From: Arthrobacter luteolus NBRC 107841 | Lineage (GTDB): Bacteria; Actinomycetota; Actinomycetes; Actinomycetales; Micrococcaceae | DNA: 64,000 bases | Direction of reading: 5' to 3' | NCBI RefSeq assembly: GCF_001552075.1 | Contig: NZ_BCQM01000007.1 | Span: forward strand, 124,001-188,000 | In this document: positions 25,830-34,138 of the stretch, one piece after another | How positions within the stretch are numbered: position 1 is the first letter of the stretch | Layout: the number at the start of each line of letters is the position of its first letter | Translations under genes and position numbers: made by a program | The notes under the pieces: model-generated | The model's input: only the letters and a program-made list of their open reading frames with translations | What the model was told of the DNA's origin: nothing | The model's database searches: none

Positions 25830-25876
25830 CCGGTTCTCAGGCGGTGCCGGTTCTCAGGCGGCCGGTTCTCCGGCGG
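25830..25876. repeat. Triple 15-bp direct repeat at the end of an amidohydrolase gene
   Basis: Three copies of CCGGTTCTCMGGCGG at 25830-25844, 25847-25861 and 25862-25876; the first two are identical and the third has one change. The array spans the 3' end and stop codon (25854-25856) of the minus-strand amidohydrolase and runs into the non-coding gap. It looks like a slippage-type duplication that may have moved the stop. Confidence 0.7.
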
Positions 25877-27542
25877 GCTGCCTCGCTGTCTGTGCTGCCG
25901 TGTCGAAGACGAGGCTGCCGGCGAACCAGGTTTGTTGCGCCGTGATGTTCCGGACCTCGTCGATGGGGATGGTGTACGGATCCGCGGACAGCAGGACGAA
26001 GTCTGCCGATTTACCCGGCGCCAGCGATCCAGCCACGTCCTCAATTCCCATCGCCTCGGCGCAGGCGGTGGTGTAGACGCGGATGGCTTCTTCGAGCGTG
26101 ATCGCCTGTTCGGGCCACAAGGCACCGGGGAACCCGCCCAGGGGATTCTGCCGGGTCACCAGCCCGTAGACGCCCTCCCAAACGTTCGGGGAAACACTCA
26201 CCGGCCAGTCGGATCCGCCGGCGATCCGGGCGCCGGCGTCCAGCAGCGAACGGTTGGGTTGCATCCGCGAAGCCCGTTCGGCTGGCAGCACCGTGGCGAT
26301 GGCTTCGGAAATCACCCCGGGGAACCACAACGACGGCGAGATATCGGCCGTGACGTTGAGCTCGGCAAAGCGGGCGATATCCTCCGGATGCACGAACTGG
26401 CCGTGCGCAATGTGGTACTTCGGCTTGTCCCAGCCTGCGGCCCGGACCTTCGCGACGGTATCCAGCACCAACCGCACGGAGGCATCTCCGGTGCAGTGGA
26501 TTTTCGCTGATATGCCGCGCGCAGCGGTTCCCAGCAGCCAGATTTCAAGGGCGTCCGCGTCGAGTGTGGTTTCCCCGCAGTGGCAGGCGGGGAAACCAGC
26601 GGACGGCAGGTAGGGCTCGATGAAGGCAGCTGTTCCGGCCGGCGGAACACCGTCAAGGAAGATCTTGATGAAATCCGGCCGGTGGTGGAGGCTGCGCAGG
26701 TCCCCGCGGTGAGCAATGATCCCCTCTCCCAGGGGCTCTGTTCCGAAGATGAAATCGTTCGCCTGCATGGACGTCACCACCCAGGCCTGCAGGGTGCCGG
26801 CGTCATCAAGTTCCTTGAGCGCCTGCATCAGCTGCAGGGAGGTGGCCGCGTCCTGGAATCCGGTGATGCCGTAGGAATGCAGGATCTCAATGCCGCGGGC
26901 CGCTGCCCGGGCCAGGTCCCCGGTGGAGACGGGCTGCAGCCGCGCCAGGGTCTTTTCCGCCAGTACGCCGGCAGCTTCGACCAGCACCCCGGTGGCCCGT
27001 CCGTCCGCGCTGCGCAGGATCTGCCCGCCGTCCGGGTCCGGTGTGTGGGCATCAATTCCGGCCAGCTTCAGTGCCGGCGAGTTGGCCCACCGGTTGTGTT
27101 TGCTGTCATCCTTCAGCAGCGCCGGGCGTCCGCCCGTTGCCGCATCAAAACGGGCAAGGGCCTCGGGGGTGCTGATGGCCTGCATCAGCCCGGCACCCCA
27201 GCTGCCGCCAAGCAGCCACTCGTCCGGTCCCAAACCGGCCGCGTACTCCGCGACGGCAGCCAGCAGTGAGTCGAGATCGAGTGTCGGAGGAACATCGAGC
27301 TCGAAAAGGTCCATCTGGCCGGCCAGCAGGTGGTGGTTGTGCACGTCCAGGAGACCCGGCATCACATATCCGCCTGCCAGGTCCAGCACCGCGGTGGACG
27401 GCCCCCGGGAGTCCAGGGCCTCCTCCCCCGCCGCCAGGACCTTCCCCCCGCTGACCGCCAGGGCATGTGTCCGTGGCATGCGGGCGTCAAGGGTGTCGAT
27501 GACGCCGTTGACCAAGAGCAGATCAGCCTGCTGTGAAACCAT
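25854..27542 (-). CDS. YtcJ-type metal-dependent amidohydrolase (first paralogue)
   Basis: 562 residues, amidohydrolase family 3 (N-substituted formamide deformylase/YtcJ type). The metal-binding HxH is His68/His70 in GLLDVHNH; further ligands sit in IHCTGDASV and IAHGQFVHPEDIARF, and a catalytic Asp in AGGSDWPVS near the end. The family hydrolyses C-N bonds in amides or cyclic amides. The ATG at 27542 has AAGGGGAAG upstream; an ATG at 27560 lacks one. It is the last of three minus-strand genes starting at 29695, and a distant paralogue of the gene at 29788. Substrate unknown. Confidence 0.87.
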   Translation of the reverse strand: MVSQQADLLLVNGVIDTLDARMPRTHALAVSGGKVLAAGEEALDSRGPSTAVLDLAGGYVMPGLLDVHNHHLLAGQMDLFELDVPPTLDLDSLLAAVAEYAAGLGPDEWLLGGSWGAGLMQAISTPEALARFDAATGGRPALLKDDSKHNRWANSPALKLAGIDAHTPDPDGGQILRSADGRATGVLVEAAGVLAEKTLARLQPVSTGDLARAAARGIEILHSYGITGFQDAATSLQLMQALKELDDAGTLQAWVVTSMQANDFIFGTEPLGEGIIAHRGDLRSLHHRPDFIKIFLDGVPPAGTAAFIEPYLPSAGFPACHCGETTLDADALEIWLLGTAARGISAKIHCTGDASVRLVLDTVAKVRAAGWDKPKYHIAHGQFVHPEDIARFAELNVTADISPSLWFPGVISEAIATVLPAERASRMQPNRSLLDAGARIAGGSDWPVSVSPNVWEGVYGLVTRQNPLGGFPGALWPEQAITLEEAIRVYTTACAEAMGIEDVAGSLAPGKSADFVLLSADPYTIPIDEVRNITAQQTWFAGSLVFDTAAQTARQPAGEPAA

Positions 27543-27590
27543 GTGTCTTCCCCTTTGCATTCCTCAACGGTTCGGGTTTCGCCGTCCGGG

Positions 27591-28568
27591 TCAGGGACCT
27601 TCGGGCGAAACCACGCCTTTGTCTGCCCAGAACGGCTCGGCGAGGCGGCGCAGTTCATCTGAACCTACCCGCTCCACCAGCTCTACTGCGGCAAGGTTGG
27701 AGCGCAGCTGTTCAACGCTGCTCGCACCGAACAGGGTGGTGGCGTTGGCGGGGTGGGTCAGGGTGAAGGCGATGCACAGCTGGGCCGGGGTGGTGCCGAG
27801 GTCACTGCTGAGCGCCTTGATGCCGGGAAAGCTGTCAATAATCCGATCCCGGATGCTGCCCGGGTCCCTGCCGACTTCCCGCCCCGGGTTCAGCTTGCCC
27901 GCCAGGATGCCGCCTTCCATCACATCGGATGCCTGCATGGTCAGGCCCTGCCGGAAGAGCGCCGCAAACGGTTCACCGTCGGCGATGGAACGGCGGGAGA
28001 GGCTGTACTTCAGCTGCGCCATCTGGGGACCGTTGACACCTTCCTCCGCTGCGATGTCCAAAAGCGCCTGGATGTTGCCGGCGGACCAGTTGTTAACCCC
28101 CCAGCACCCCAGCAGGCCGGATTCCTCGAGCTCCGCGAGATCCAGGACCAGCCGGCGCAGGTCGATGCCGTCCTTCCGCAGGTCCCCCAGCACGGCGATG
28201 TCCGCATGGTCCGTGCCGGCACGGAACAGGGCATTCTCCAGCTGCGCCCGCAGGCTCTGCTCCGGGTATCCCTCCAGCCAAAGCTTGGAGGAGAGCAGAT
28301 ACTGGTCCCGCTCCACACCTGCCGCCCGGATGATGGCTGAAAAGAGGACGTCGGTAAAGACCGGCGGCTGGTGTCCCGGAAAGCCGTAGACACCGACGTC
28401 GAACATGTTCAGGCCGTGGTCTGCGGCTTCACGGACCATGGCGACCGAATCGGAAAAATCCATGCGGTCGTAAATATGCCAGGAGCCCAGTGAAAGCACT
28501 GAGGCCATCGGCCCCTTAGTGCCGATCCGGCGTTTTGGCAGGAGGGTTGTTGAAGATGAAATGGTCAT
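27591..28568 (-). CDS. Aldo/keto reductase homologue lacking the tetrad His (first paralogue)
   Basis: 325 residues with an AKR barrel. Of the Asp-Tyr-Lys-His tetrad, Asp57 (NMFDVGVYG), Tyr61 and Lys95 (SSKLW) are present. The position of the catalytic His, in the strand that normally reads DLYxxH, is Gly128 (ADIAVLGDL). It shares unusual motifs with the gene at 31244: WGVNNW, QLKYS, and MQASDVMEGGILAGKLNP. The loss of His suggests altered chemistry or a binding role, as in AKR6 channel beta subunits; that is an inference. It sits between the alcohol dehydrogenase and an amidohydrolase, with gaps of 17 and 48 bases. Confidence 0.82.
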   Translation of the reverse strand: MTISSSTTLLPKRRIGTKGPMASVLSLGSWHIYDRMDFSDSVAMVREAADHGLNMFDVGVYGFPGHQPPVFTDVLFSAIIRAAGVERDQYLLSSKLWLEGYPEQSLRAQLENALFRAGTDHADIAVLGDLRKDGIDLRRLVLDLAELEESGLLGCWGVNNWSAGNIQALLDIAAEEGVNGPQMAQLKYSLSRRSIADGEPFAALFRQGLTMQASDVMEGGILAGKLNPGREVGRDPGSIRDRIIDSFPGIKALSSDLGTTPAQLCIAFTLTHPANATTLFGASSVEQLRSNLAAVELVERVGSDELRRLAEPFWADKGVVSPEGP

Positions 28569-28585
28569 TGTTGTTTCCTCACTCG

Positions 28586-29695
28586 CTAGGGCAGCCGCGG
28601 ATCGACGACGGCCTTGATCTGGTTGAGTTCCGACATGGCTGCCAGGGCTGCCGAGGCGCCCTGCAGGCCCACCGGTTCGCTGAAAAGCTCGTCCCAGGGC
28701 ATACGGCCGGCGAAGGTGGAGAAGAACTGGATGGCCCGGTAGTAGTCGGAAATATCGCCGTTCAGCGAACCAACCACGCTCAGTTCCTTCCCCATCACCA
28801 TGCCCAGCGGCACCTCGTTGTCCGCCGGTCCGGTGCTGCCCACCACCGCAACCGTGCCGCGCTGGGCTGCCATGGCGACAGCTTCCTTGCCAACGGAGGG
28901 TGCACCGGCGAAATCGAAGACATGATCTGCTCCCTTCCCGTCTGTCAGCTGCAGGACTTCCTGGACACAGGCGTCAGAGCCGAGGGCAACACTCACAGTG
29001 GCGTCGGCTCCAAACCGCCCGGCCATCCGCAGCCGCTCATCGGGGGCTCCAACGGTGATGACCTTTCCTGCGCCGGCAATCCGGGCGACTGCCGTGGCGA
29101 AGATCCCGAGCGCTCCGGCACCCTGCACCACTACCGTTGAGGCGGGCCGGATCCCGCCGACCCGGTCAAAGGACCGCAGCACCGTCTTGGCGGCGCAGCC
29201 GGCCATCGCCGCCCAGGTGTCCTTGACGTCGCCGGGCAGGAGAAGCTTGGCCGCGCCGGGCGTGACATAGCAGTGCTCAACCAGGCCGCCGGTAGCGTAC
29301 GGCCAGGTATCTGCCCGCTGGCGAAAGCCATAACCGCGGTCGCTGCAGGCAACCGGCTCGCGCAGTACCGTGCAACCAAAGCAGTTCCCGCAGGTGGACT
29401 CCGACCAGCCAATGCGGTCGCCGGCGGACAATGGACGACCCAGGGTATCCGCTGCGCCGTCACCCACAGCCACGATGGTTCCGACCATCTCGTGTCCCAG
29501 GACCATGGGCAGCATGCCTGGAAAAGTCATTCCCCCGGCCCAAAGATGGACGTCCGTGCCGCACAGCGTGGTGCACGTAATTTCAACCAGCGCGGCGCCT
29601 GGTTCCAGTTTGTCCGGCAGCGGAATGTCCTGAACCGCCAAGGCGGAACCGTGAGCCGTCAGGACGGCAGCACGGGTTGTTGCGGGAAGCGACAT
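28586..29695 (-). CDS. Zinc-dependent alcohol dehydrogenase (MDR superfamily)
   Basis: 369 residues. The catalytic-zinc region shows Cys45 in TLCGTDVH and GHE (67-69) in MVLGHEMVGTIVAVGDG. Four structural-zinc cysteines appear around residues 102-117 (CGNCFGC and VACSDRGYG). The nucleotide-binding fold is VVQGAGALGIFATAVA. It oxidises an alcohol or reduces a carbonyl with NAD(P)H. It is the first gene of a minus-strand unit; 48 bases upstream lies the operator at 29743, whose left half forms its probable -10. The gene is likely repressed by the TetR protein at 46980. Confidence 0.9.
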   Translation of the reverse strand: MSLPATTRAAVLTAHGSALAVQDIPLPDKLEPGAALVEITCTTLCGTDVHLWAGGMTFPGMLPMVLGHEMVGTIVAVGDGAADTLGRPLSAGDRIGWSESTCGNCFGCTVLREPVACSDRGYGFRQRADTWPYATGGLVEHCYVTPGAAKLLLPGDVKDTWAAMAGCAAKTVLRSFDRVGGIRPASTVVVQGAGALGIFATAVARIAGAGKVITVGAPDERLRMAGRFGADATVSVALGSDACVQEVLQLTDGKGADHVFDFAGAPSVGKEAVAMAAQRGTVAVVGSTGPADNEVPLGMVMGKELSVVGSLNGDISDYYRAIQFFSTFAGRMPWDELFSEPVGLQGASAALAAMSELNQIKAVVDPRLP

Positions 29696-29742
29696 GGTCC
29701 TTTTTCCTCCAAGGTATGGCGTGGGTCACGTAATTTGAAGTT

Positions 29743-29760
29743 AGTCTACATACGTTGACT
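29743..29760. promoter_or_regulatory. TetR-type operator A (adh/amidohydrolase divergent region)
   Basis: AGTCTACATACGTTGACT, an inverted repeat of the AGTCTAC-N4-GTAGACT type with one mismatch. On the minus strand its left half gives TAGACT as a -10 for the alcohol dehydrogenase unit. It also lies 27 bases before the plus-strand amidohydrolase start, so one site could control both directions. Confidence 0.75.
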
Positions 29761-29787
29761 GAAATCACCAGTGCCTTGGAGGCAAAA

Positions 29788-31194
29788 ATGGGCCAGACCC
29801 CGGCCGGACCCGGAATCCCTGCGGACCTCATCCTTCGCGGTGGATCCGTCATCACGATGGACGGCAGGAATTCCGAAGCCGAAGCCATAGCCGTGAGCGC
29901 CAACGAGATCGTCTTCGTCGGCTCCAGCCAGGACGCGATGCGTTTTGCGGGGAACAATACCCAGGTCATTGAACTGAACGGGAGGGCCGTTATCCCGGGC
30001 ATTAACGATTCGCACCTGCACGGGGCCTGGCTCGGTGCCCTCTGGCCGGACACCATCATCGGCGGGGCCGGCTTCCAGAGTCCGGCCGCCAGGCTCGAAA
30101 CCGGCGAAGACCGCCGGAATGCCATCCTGCGCACCGGCAGGCTGCTGGCCTCCCTGGGTATCACCAGCTACACCGAACCGGGGCTCGGCCCCGGCGAGGA
30201 CAACGGACCCACCGGCTGCTTCGGCAGCGGCGTCCTCGACGCCTACCGGGAACTGGCCGACGCCGGCGATCTGACCGCACGGGTCACGGTCCTGAACCTC
30301 TTCGGCGAGCTGGACGGAGCAAGCGACATTGAGTCATTCGAGCGCGGACTTCGCGGCTTCCGGCCCTACAAGGGGGACCAGAAATGGCTGCATCTCGCCG
30401 GGGTCAAGATTTTTGCGGACGGAATTCCTCCGATGCACAACGCCTGGACGCACCACTGCTATCCGGACGGGTCCTCCGGGGATCTCCTGGTCGATGGAAC
30501 CGACACCGCTGCCCGGGAGGGCAATCTTCGCCGGATGATCCTCAGTGCCCACGCCGCCGGTCACCAGATCGGTGTGCACGCCACGGGCGACCGGTCCATT
30601 GAAACCTTCCTGGAGGCGGTCGAATCCGCCGGCCCGGAAAGCGCCCGGGCAGCCAGGCACTATGTCATCCACGGAGACCTGATCAGCGGGGCGGCACTGG
30701 CACGGCTGGGCTCGCTCGGCATGGGCATCAACATCCAGCCCGGCATCGCCGTGGCCACCGCCCCAATGCTGGCCGGAGTTCTATCCGACCAGATTGCTGC
30801 CTCCTCCTGGCCCATCCTGTCCGCCATGGGCGGGCCGGCGAAACTCTGCCTGAGTTCGGACGCACCCGTCCTGTCCCCTGACTGGCGGCAGGGAATCGCC
30901 GCGGCGGGGGAATGGATCGGAACCGGCCACGGAATGGGGAACCGGGAACTGATGACCGGACTCCTGAAGTCCTACACCTCCCATGCGGCCTGGCAGGACA
31001 AAGCCGAGGCTTGGAAGGGCACCCTGGAGCCCGGCAAGGCCGCAGACCTCTGCGTCCTGGAGCATAACCCGCTGGAAGTCTCCCCCGGCGACCTTCCCGG
31101 GGTCCGGGTTGACCTGACCGTGGTCGACGGCCGCATTGTCTATGACCGGGAGTCCGCGGCCGGAGAGCCGGATTCAACCGTTGCGCATTTTTAG
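29788..31194 (+). CDS. YtcJ-type metal-dependent amidohydrolase (second paralogue)
   Basis: 468 residues, about 90 shorter than the paralogue at 25854. The N-terminal strand domain (LILRGGSVITMDGRN) leads to the metal-binding HxH, His76/His78 in PGINDSHLHG. Other family positions are HATGDRSIETFLEAVES, HGDLISGAALARLGSLGMGI and Asp in LCLSSDAPVLSP; ALEPGKAADL-type text (TLEPGKAADLCVLEHNP) near the end is typical. The ATG at 29788 has GGAGG five bases away; a TTG at 29755 is less likely because it lies inside the operator. It is followed by the second aldo/keto reductase homologue. Confidence 0.87.
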   Translation: MGQTPAGPGIPADLILRGGSVITMDGRNSEAEAIAVSANEIVFVGSSQDAMRFAGNNTQVIELNGRAVIPGINDSHLHGAWLGALWPDTIIGGAGFQSPAARLETGEDRRNAILRTGRLLASLGITSYTEPGLGPGEDNGPTGCFGSGVLDAYRELADAGDLTARVTVLNLFGELDGASDIESFERGLRGFRPYKGDQKWLHLAGVKIFADGIPPMHNAWTHHCYPDGSSGDLLVDGTDTAAREGNLRRMILSAHAAGHQIGVHATGDRSIETFLEAVESAGPESARAARHYVIHGDLISGAALARLGSLGMGINIQPGIAVATAPMLAGVLSDQIAASSWPILSAMGGPAKLCLSSDAPVLSPDWRQGIAAAGEWIGTGHGMGNRELMTGLLKSYTSHAAWQDKAEAWKGTLEPGKAADLCVLEHNPLEVSPGDLPGVRVDLTVVDGRIVYDRESAAGEPDSTVAHF

Positions 31195-31210
31195 TATACG
31201 GCCGTAGACT
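31193..31210. promoter_or_regulatory. TetR-type operator B (before the second AKR unit)
   Basis: AGTATACGGCCGTAGACT, same 18-bp pattern. It begins inside the stop codon of the amidohydrolase. Its right half TAGACT (31205-31210) is a plausible -10, with TTGCGC (31181-31186) as -35 at an 18-base spacing, for an internal promoter driving the AKR, MoaF-like and phosphotriesterase-like genes. Confidence 0.75.
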
Positions 31211-31243
31211 CAAAATTCACCGGTAGCCCAAGGAGGAACTATC

Positions 31244-32215
31244 TTGTCCGCAGAAACGAAAATGCCGCAAAGGAAACTTGGAGCGGATGGTCCGCTGGTC
31301 CCGGTCTATGGCCTGGGCTCCTGGAATACCTGGGACCGGATGGAGTTTGACGACGCCGTCGGAATCCTGCGGCGCTCCGTGGACGCAGGCGTCAATTTCT
31401 TCGACGTCGCCCACTACAACATGGGGCCGCACGCGGAACAGTCCACAACCGATCTGATCTTCGGTAAGGCCATCCGGGAAGCCGCCATTGCCCGGGAGGA
31501 CTACCTGCTCTGCGGCAAGCTCTGGCTCTGGGAATACCCCGCCGCGGGGTTCGCGGCCCAGCTCAACGAGTCGCTGGACCGGGTCGGCGTTGATAAGGCG
31601 GACCTCGTCGTCGTCGGCGACTATATGGAACGGCCAGACGTCCGGGCCATTGTCACCGAGGTTGCCGAGCAGGTCCGGGCCGGCCGGTTTGACGCCTGGG
31701 GGGTCAACAATTGGATTGCCGCCGACCTCCACCAGGCGATTGACTTCGCCCGTGCGGAAGGCCTGCCGGCACCCTGCTTCGCGCAGCTCAAATACAGCGT
31801 GGTCCGCCGAACGATGGCCGAGGGGCCCTTTTACCAGGAGCTCTTCGACTCCGGCAGCTTCGCTATGCAGGCCTCGGACATCCTCGAAGGCGGGATTCTG
31901 GCCGGAAAGCTGCACCCCGAGCGGAAGATCGGCGCCGACCCGGGTGGTATCCGCGGCGAAATCAGGGAGGCAGCAGCAGAGCTGGCGGAGATAGCCGGCA
32001 GCTTCAACACCTCGGCCCCGCAGCTGGCACTCGCTTTTTGCCTCGCCAACCCCGCCGTTGCCAATGTGCTGTTCGGGGTAAGCCGCCGCGAACAGCTGGA
32101 GGACAATCTGGCCGCGCTCGAGCTCTACCACCGGCACGGCAGCGCCCTCCGAGAGGCCGTTCAGCATCTGTGGGTTGATCGGGACAAAGTACAGGCAGAC
32201 GGCAGCTGGCTCTAG
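31244..32215 (+). CDS. Aldo/keto reductase homologue lacking the tetrad His (second paralogue)
   Basis: 323 residues. TTG start, strongly supported by AAGGAGG seven bases upstream. Asp54 and Tyr58 (NFFDVAHYN) and Lys92 (GKLW) of the AKR tetrad are present; the His position is Gly125 (ADLVVVGDYM). Motifs shared with the gene at 27591 (WGVNNW, QLKYS, MQASDILEGGILAGKLHP) show that the two form a subgroup of their own. It may still reduce a carbonyl with a changed proton relay, or bind NADP(H) without reducing. First gene of a tight four-gene unit under operator B. Confidence 0.82.
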   Translation: MSAETKMPQRKLGADGPLVPVYGLGSWNTWDRMEFDDAVGILRRSVDAGVNFFDVAHYNMGPHAEQSTTDLIFGKAIREAAIAREDYLLCGKLWLWEYPAAGFAAQLNESLDRVGVDKADLVVVGDYMERPDVRAIVTEVAEQVRAGRFDAWGVNNWIAADLHQAIDFARAEGLPAPCFAQLKYSVVRRTMAEGPFYQELFDSGSFAMQASDILEGGILAGKLHPERKIGADPGGIRGEIREAAAELAEIAGSFNTSAPQLALAFCLANPAVANVLFGVSRREQLEDNLAALELYHRHGSALREAVQHLWVDRDKVQADGSWL

Positions 32216-32239
32216 GCCGGCACTAAGGAGATCTTCAGC

Positions 32240-33064
32240 ATGCGAACAACCCAGAACCCCGCAGATACCTCGACCTGGCTGCCCCTGGACGGCCTGGCCC
32301 CGGGATTCGATGCGAACAAGGCGCCGCTGTCCGGTACCCTCGCCGGACGCTGGATCAACCTGACCATGGCCGACGGAACCCGGATCGCGCACAAATTCGG
32401 CACGGAGTCCGTCGCCTGGAGCTTCCAGCCTCCCGGGCATGCCGTGCAGGAAGGCGAAGATCCCTATGAGGCCTTCGAGGTTGCCCCTGGGCTCTTTTAC
32501 GCACAGTTCCAGCATGTCTCGTCGCCCGGGGAAGCGGTTTCACTCTTCCTGGACCTGGACAGCGGCCGTGCTCTCTCTGTCATCTCGACCATCGGCACAG
32601 CTTCCCCGGCCCAAACGGCCGTGGGCCAGCAGTTCATCACCGGAACCATCGACGGCGCTGAGGTGGAAGGCAGCGAACCGGCTCCTTCCACGGCTCTGGT
32701 CGGAGGCCGCGTCCTGTGGGAGTACAGCACTGAACATGCCTACGAACATCTCTATCTGAGCCCGCGCTGGTACACCTGGCAGTGCCTGTCCGGGCCGGAG
32801 CGCGGCCTCGCGGACACCGATCAGCAAACCACCTATCAGCTGCGCCCAGGCATCTTCGTCTTCGCGTGGCGGGAGAAAGTGGTGCCGTGTGCGGCAGTCA
32901 CGGTGGCGGACCACCGGGACGCCGCGGCGCTCCGCTCCCACGGCAGCCTGTTCGGGCTTCACCAGGACGGCAGCCAACCGGTGCATTTCACCTTTGGTGC
33001 CCACGGGCGGCTGCTCAGCCGGACAACCCACCCGGCAGCCTTCGATCCCGCGCGTAGCTGGTAG
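32240..33064 (+). CDS. MoaF-like (calycin-fold) protein
   Basis: 274 residues. Two halves match the MoaF family: GRWINLTMADGTRIAHKFGT in the N-terminal part, and VLWEYSTEHAYEHLYLSPRW, TWQCLSGPERGLADTDQQ and IFVFAWREKVVPCAAVTVAD in the C-terminal part. MoaF was named from a molybdenum/monoamine context, but no biochemical role is firmly known; its fold is related to lipocalins and phenolic acid decarboxylases. The ATG follows AAGGAG. It lies 24 bases after the AKR gene and 3 bases before the phosphotriesterase-like pair, so it probably belongs to the same degradative route. No molybdenum cofactor genes are nearby. Confidence 0.8.
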   Translation: MRTTQNPADTSTWLPLDGLAPGFDANKAPLSGTLAGRWINLTMADGTRIAHKFGTESVAWSFQPPGHAVQEGEDPYEAFEVAPGLFYAQFQHVSSPGEAVSLFLDLDSGRALSVISTIGTASPAQTAVGQQFITGTIDGAEVEGSEPAPSTALVGGRVLWEYSTEHAYEHLYLSPRWYTWQCLSGPERGLADTDQQTTYQLRPGIFVFAWREKVVPCAAVTVADHRDAAALRSHGSLFGLHQDGSQPVHFTFGAHGRLLSRTTHPAAFDPARSW

Positions 33065-33067
33065 CCC

Positions 33068-34138
33068 GTGGCGCTGATCCACAGCGGTTCGGCCGTCACC
33101 GTCCTGGGTCCGGTCGAGCCCGGGACGCTCGGCCAGACGCTGGTCCGCGAACACCTCGCCGCCAGCTTCGCACCGCCGTCTGACACTCCCGCCGGCTGGC
33201 AGGCTGCCGGCCGGCGGCAGCCTGTTGCCGCGGCGGACCGCAGGTTCTACGAGACCCCGCTGTGCATCGGCATGCTCGGCGCCGCCGCGCTTGGGGCCGC
33301 GAACCGGGACAACGAGTCCCTCGGCGACATGGGGGTGGCGGAAGCTGAGCTGCTTGGTTTCACCAGGGCAGGGGGCCGCAGCATCGTGGACGCCACCACG
33401 CGCTCCCACCGGCGGAACGCCTCTGCACTGGCGCAGCTGTCCCGGAGCACTGGCGTGAACATCGTGATGGCCGCCGGCTGGCACCATCCGGATTGGAGCC
33501 CGGAAATCTCCGGCCGCAGTGCCGGGAGCCTGGCTGCGGAAATTATCAGGGAGCTCAGCGACGGAGTTGACGGCGTCCAGGCGGGACTGATCGGGCCGCT
33601 GGGTCCGCTGGATCCTGCTGTGCCTGAAGAACGGGTTCTCCTCCTCGCCGCGGCTGCCGCAGCCTGTGAGACCGGCGCACCCCTGGTCCTGGACCGGTCG
33701 GCAGATCCCGCGAAACGGAATGCAGCGCTGAAGCTGCTGGTCGCTGAGGGCGTGCCTCCGTGGCGCATGGGCCTCGGCCGCTGCGGAGGGTTGGCACTGG
33801 ACATCAACGACGCCGAGCAGGTTCTTGGCTACGGTGTCTGCCTTCAGTTTGACGAGCTGGGCAGGATCCCCTCGGTCCAGACCCGGACCGCGGATCACGA
33901 CGTAGCTGCCGCCATCCTTGAACTGGCACGCCGCGGGTATGCCGAACGACTCCTGGTATCCCATTCCATCTCACGCAACACCGGGCTTAAGGCGTATGGC
34001 GGTAACGGGTACGGCTTTCTCCTGGAGCAGTTCACGGGCTACCTTGCCGGGCTCGGTGCCGGCGAGGCGGAGCTGCGGCTCCTGACCACCGGGAACCCGC
34101 AGCGGTTCCTTACCTTCTCTTCCCAGGAGCCGGCATGA
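33068..34138 (+). CDS. Phosphotriesterase-family pseudoenzyme
   Basis: 356 residues, GTG start. Length, the opening TVLGPVEPGTLGQTLVREHL and the ending LTTGNPQRFLTF place it in the phosphotriesterase-like family beside the next gene. Aligned by eye with that gene, almost every metal ligand is gone: HxH is Arg27-Glu-His29, the bridging residue is Pro177, and the later His, His and Asp are Asp209, Arg238 and Ser300. It should not hold a binuclear metal site. The reading frame is clean, so it is probably a structural or regulatory partner of the next gene, whose start overlaps its stop by four bases. Confidence 0.82.
   Translation: MALIHSGSAVTVLGPVEPGTLGQTLVREHLAASFAPPSDTPAGWQAAGRRQPVAAADRRFYETPLCIGMLGAAALGAANRDNESLGDMGVAEAELLGFTRAGGRSIVDATTRSHRRNASALAQLSRSTGVNIVMAAGWHHPDWSPEISGRSAGSLAAEIIRELSDGVDGVQAGLIGPLGPLDPAVPEERVLLLAAAAAACETGAPLVLDRSADPAKRNAALKLLVAEGVPPWRMGLGRCGGLALDINDAEQVLGYGVCLQFDELGRIPSVQTRTADHDVAAAILELARRGYAERLLVSHSISRNTGLKAYGGNGYGFLLEQFTGYLAGLGAGEAELRLLTTGNPQRFLTFSSQEPA

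Noticed and set aside
33068-34138. Treating the first phosphotriesterase-like gene as a pseudogene.
   Set aside because: The frame is intact, full length and coupled to its neighbour; only active-site residues are lost, which fits a kept pseudoenzyme better than decay.
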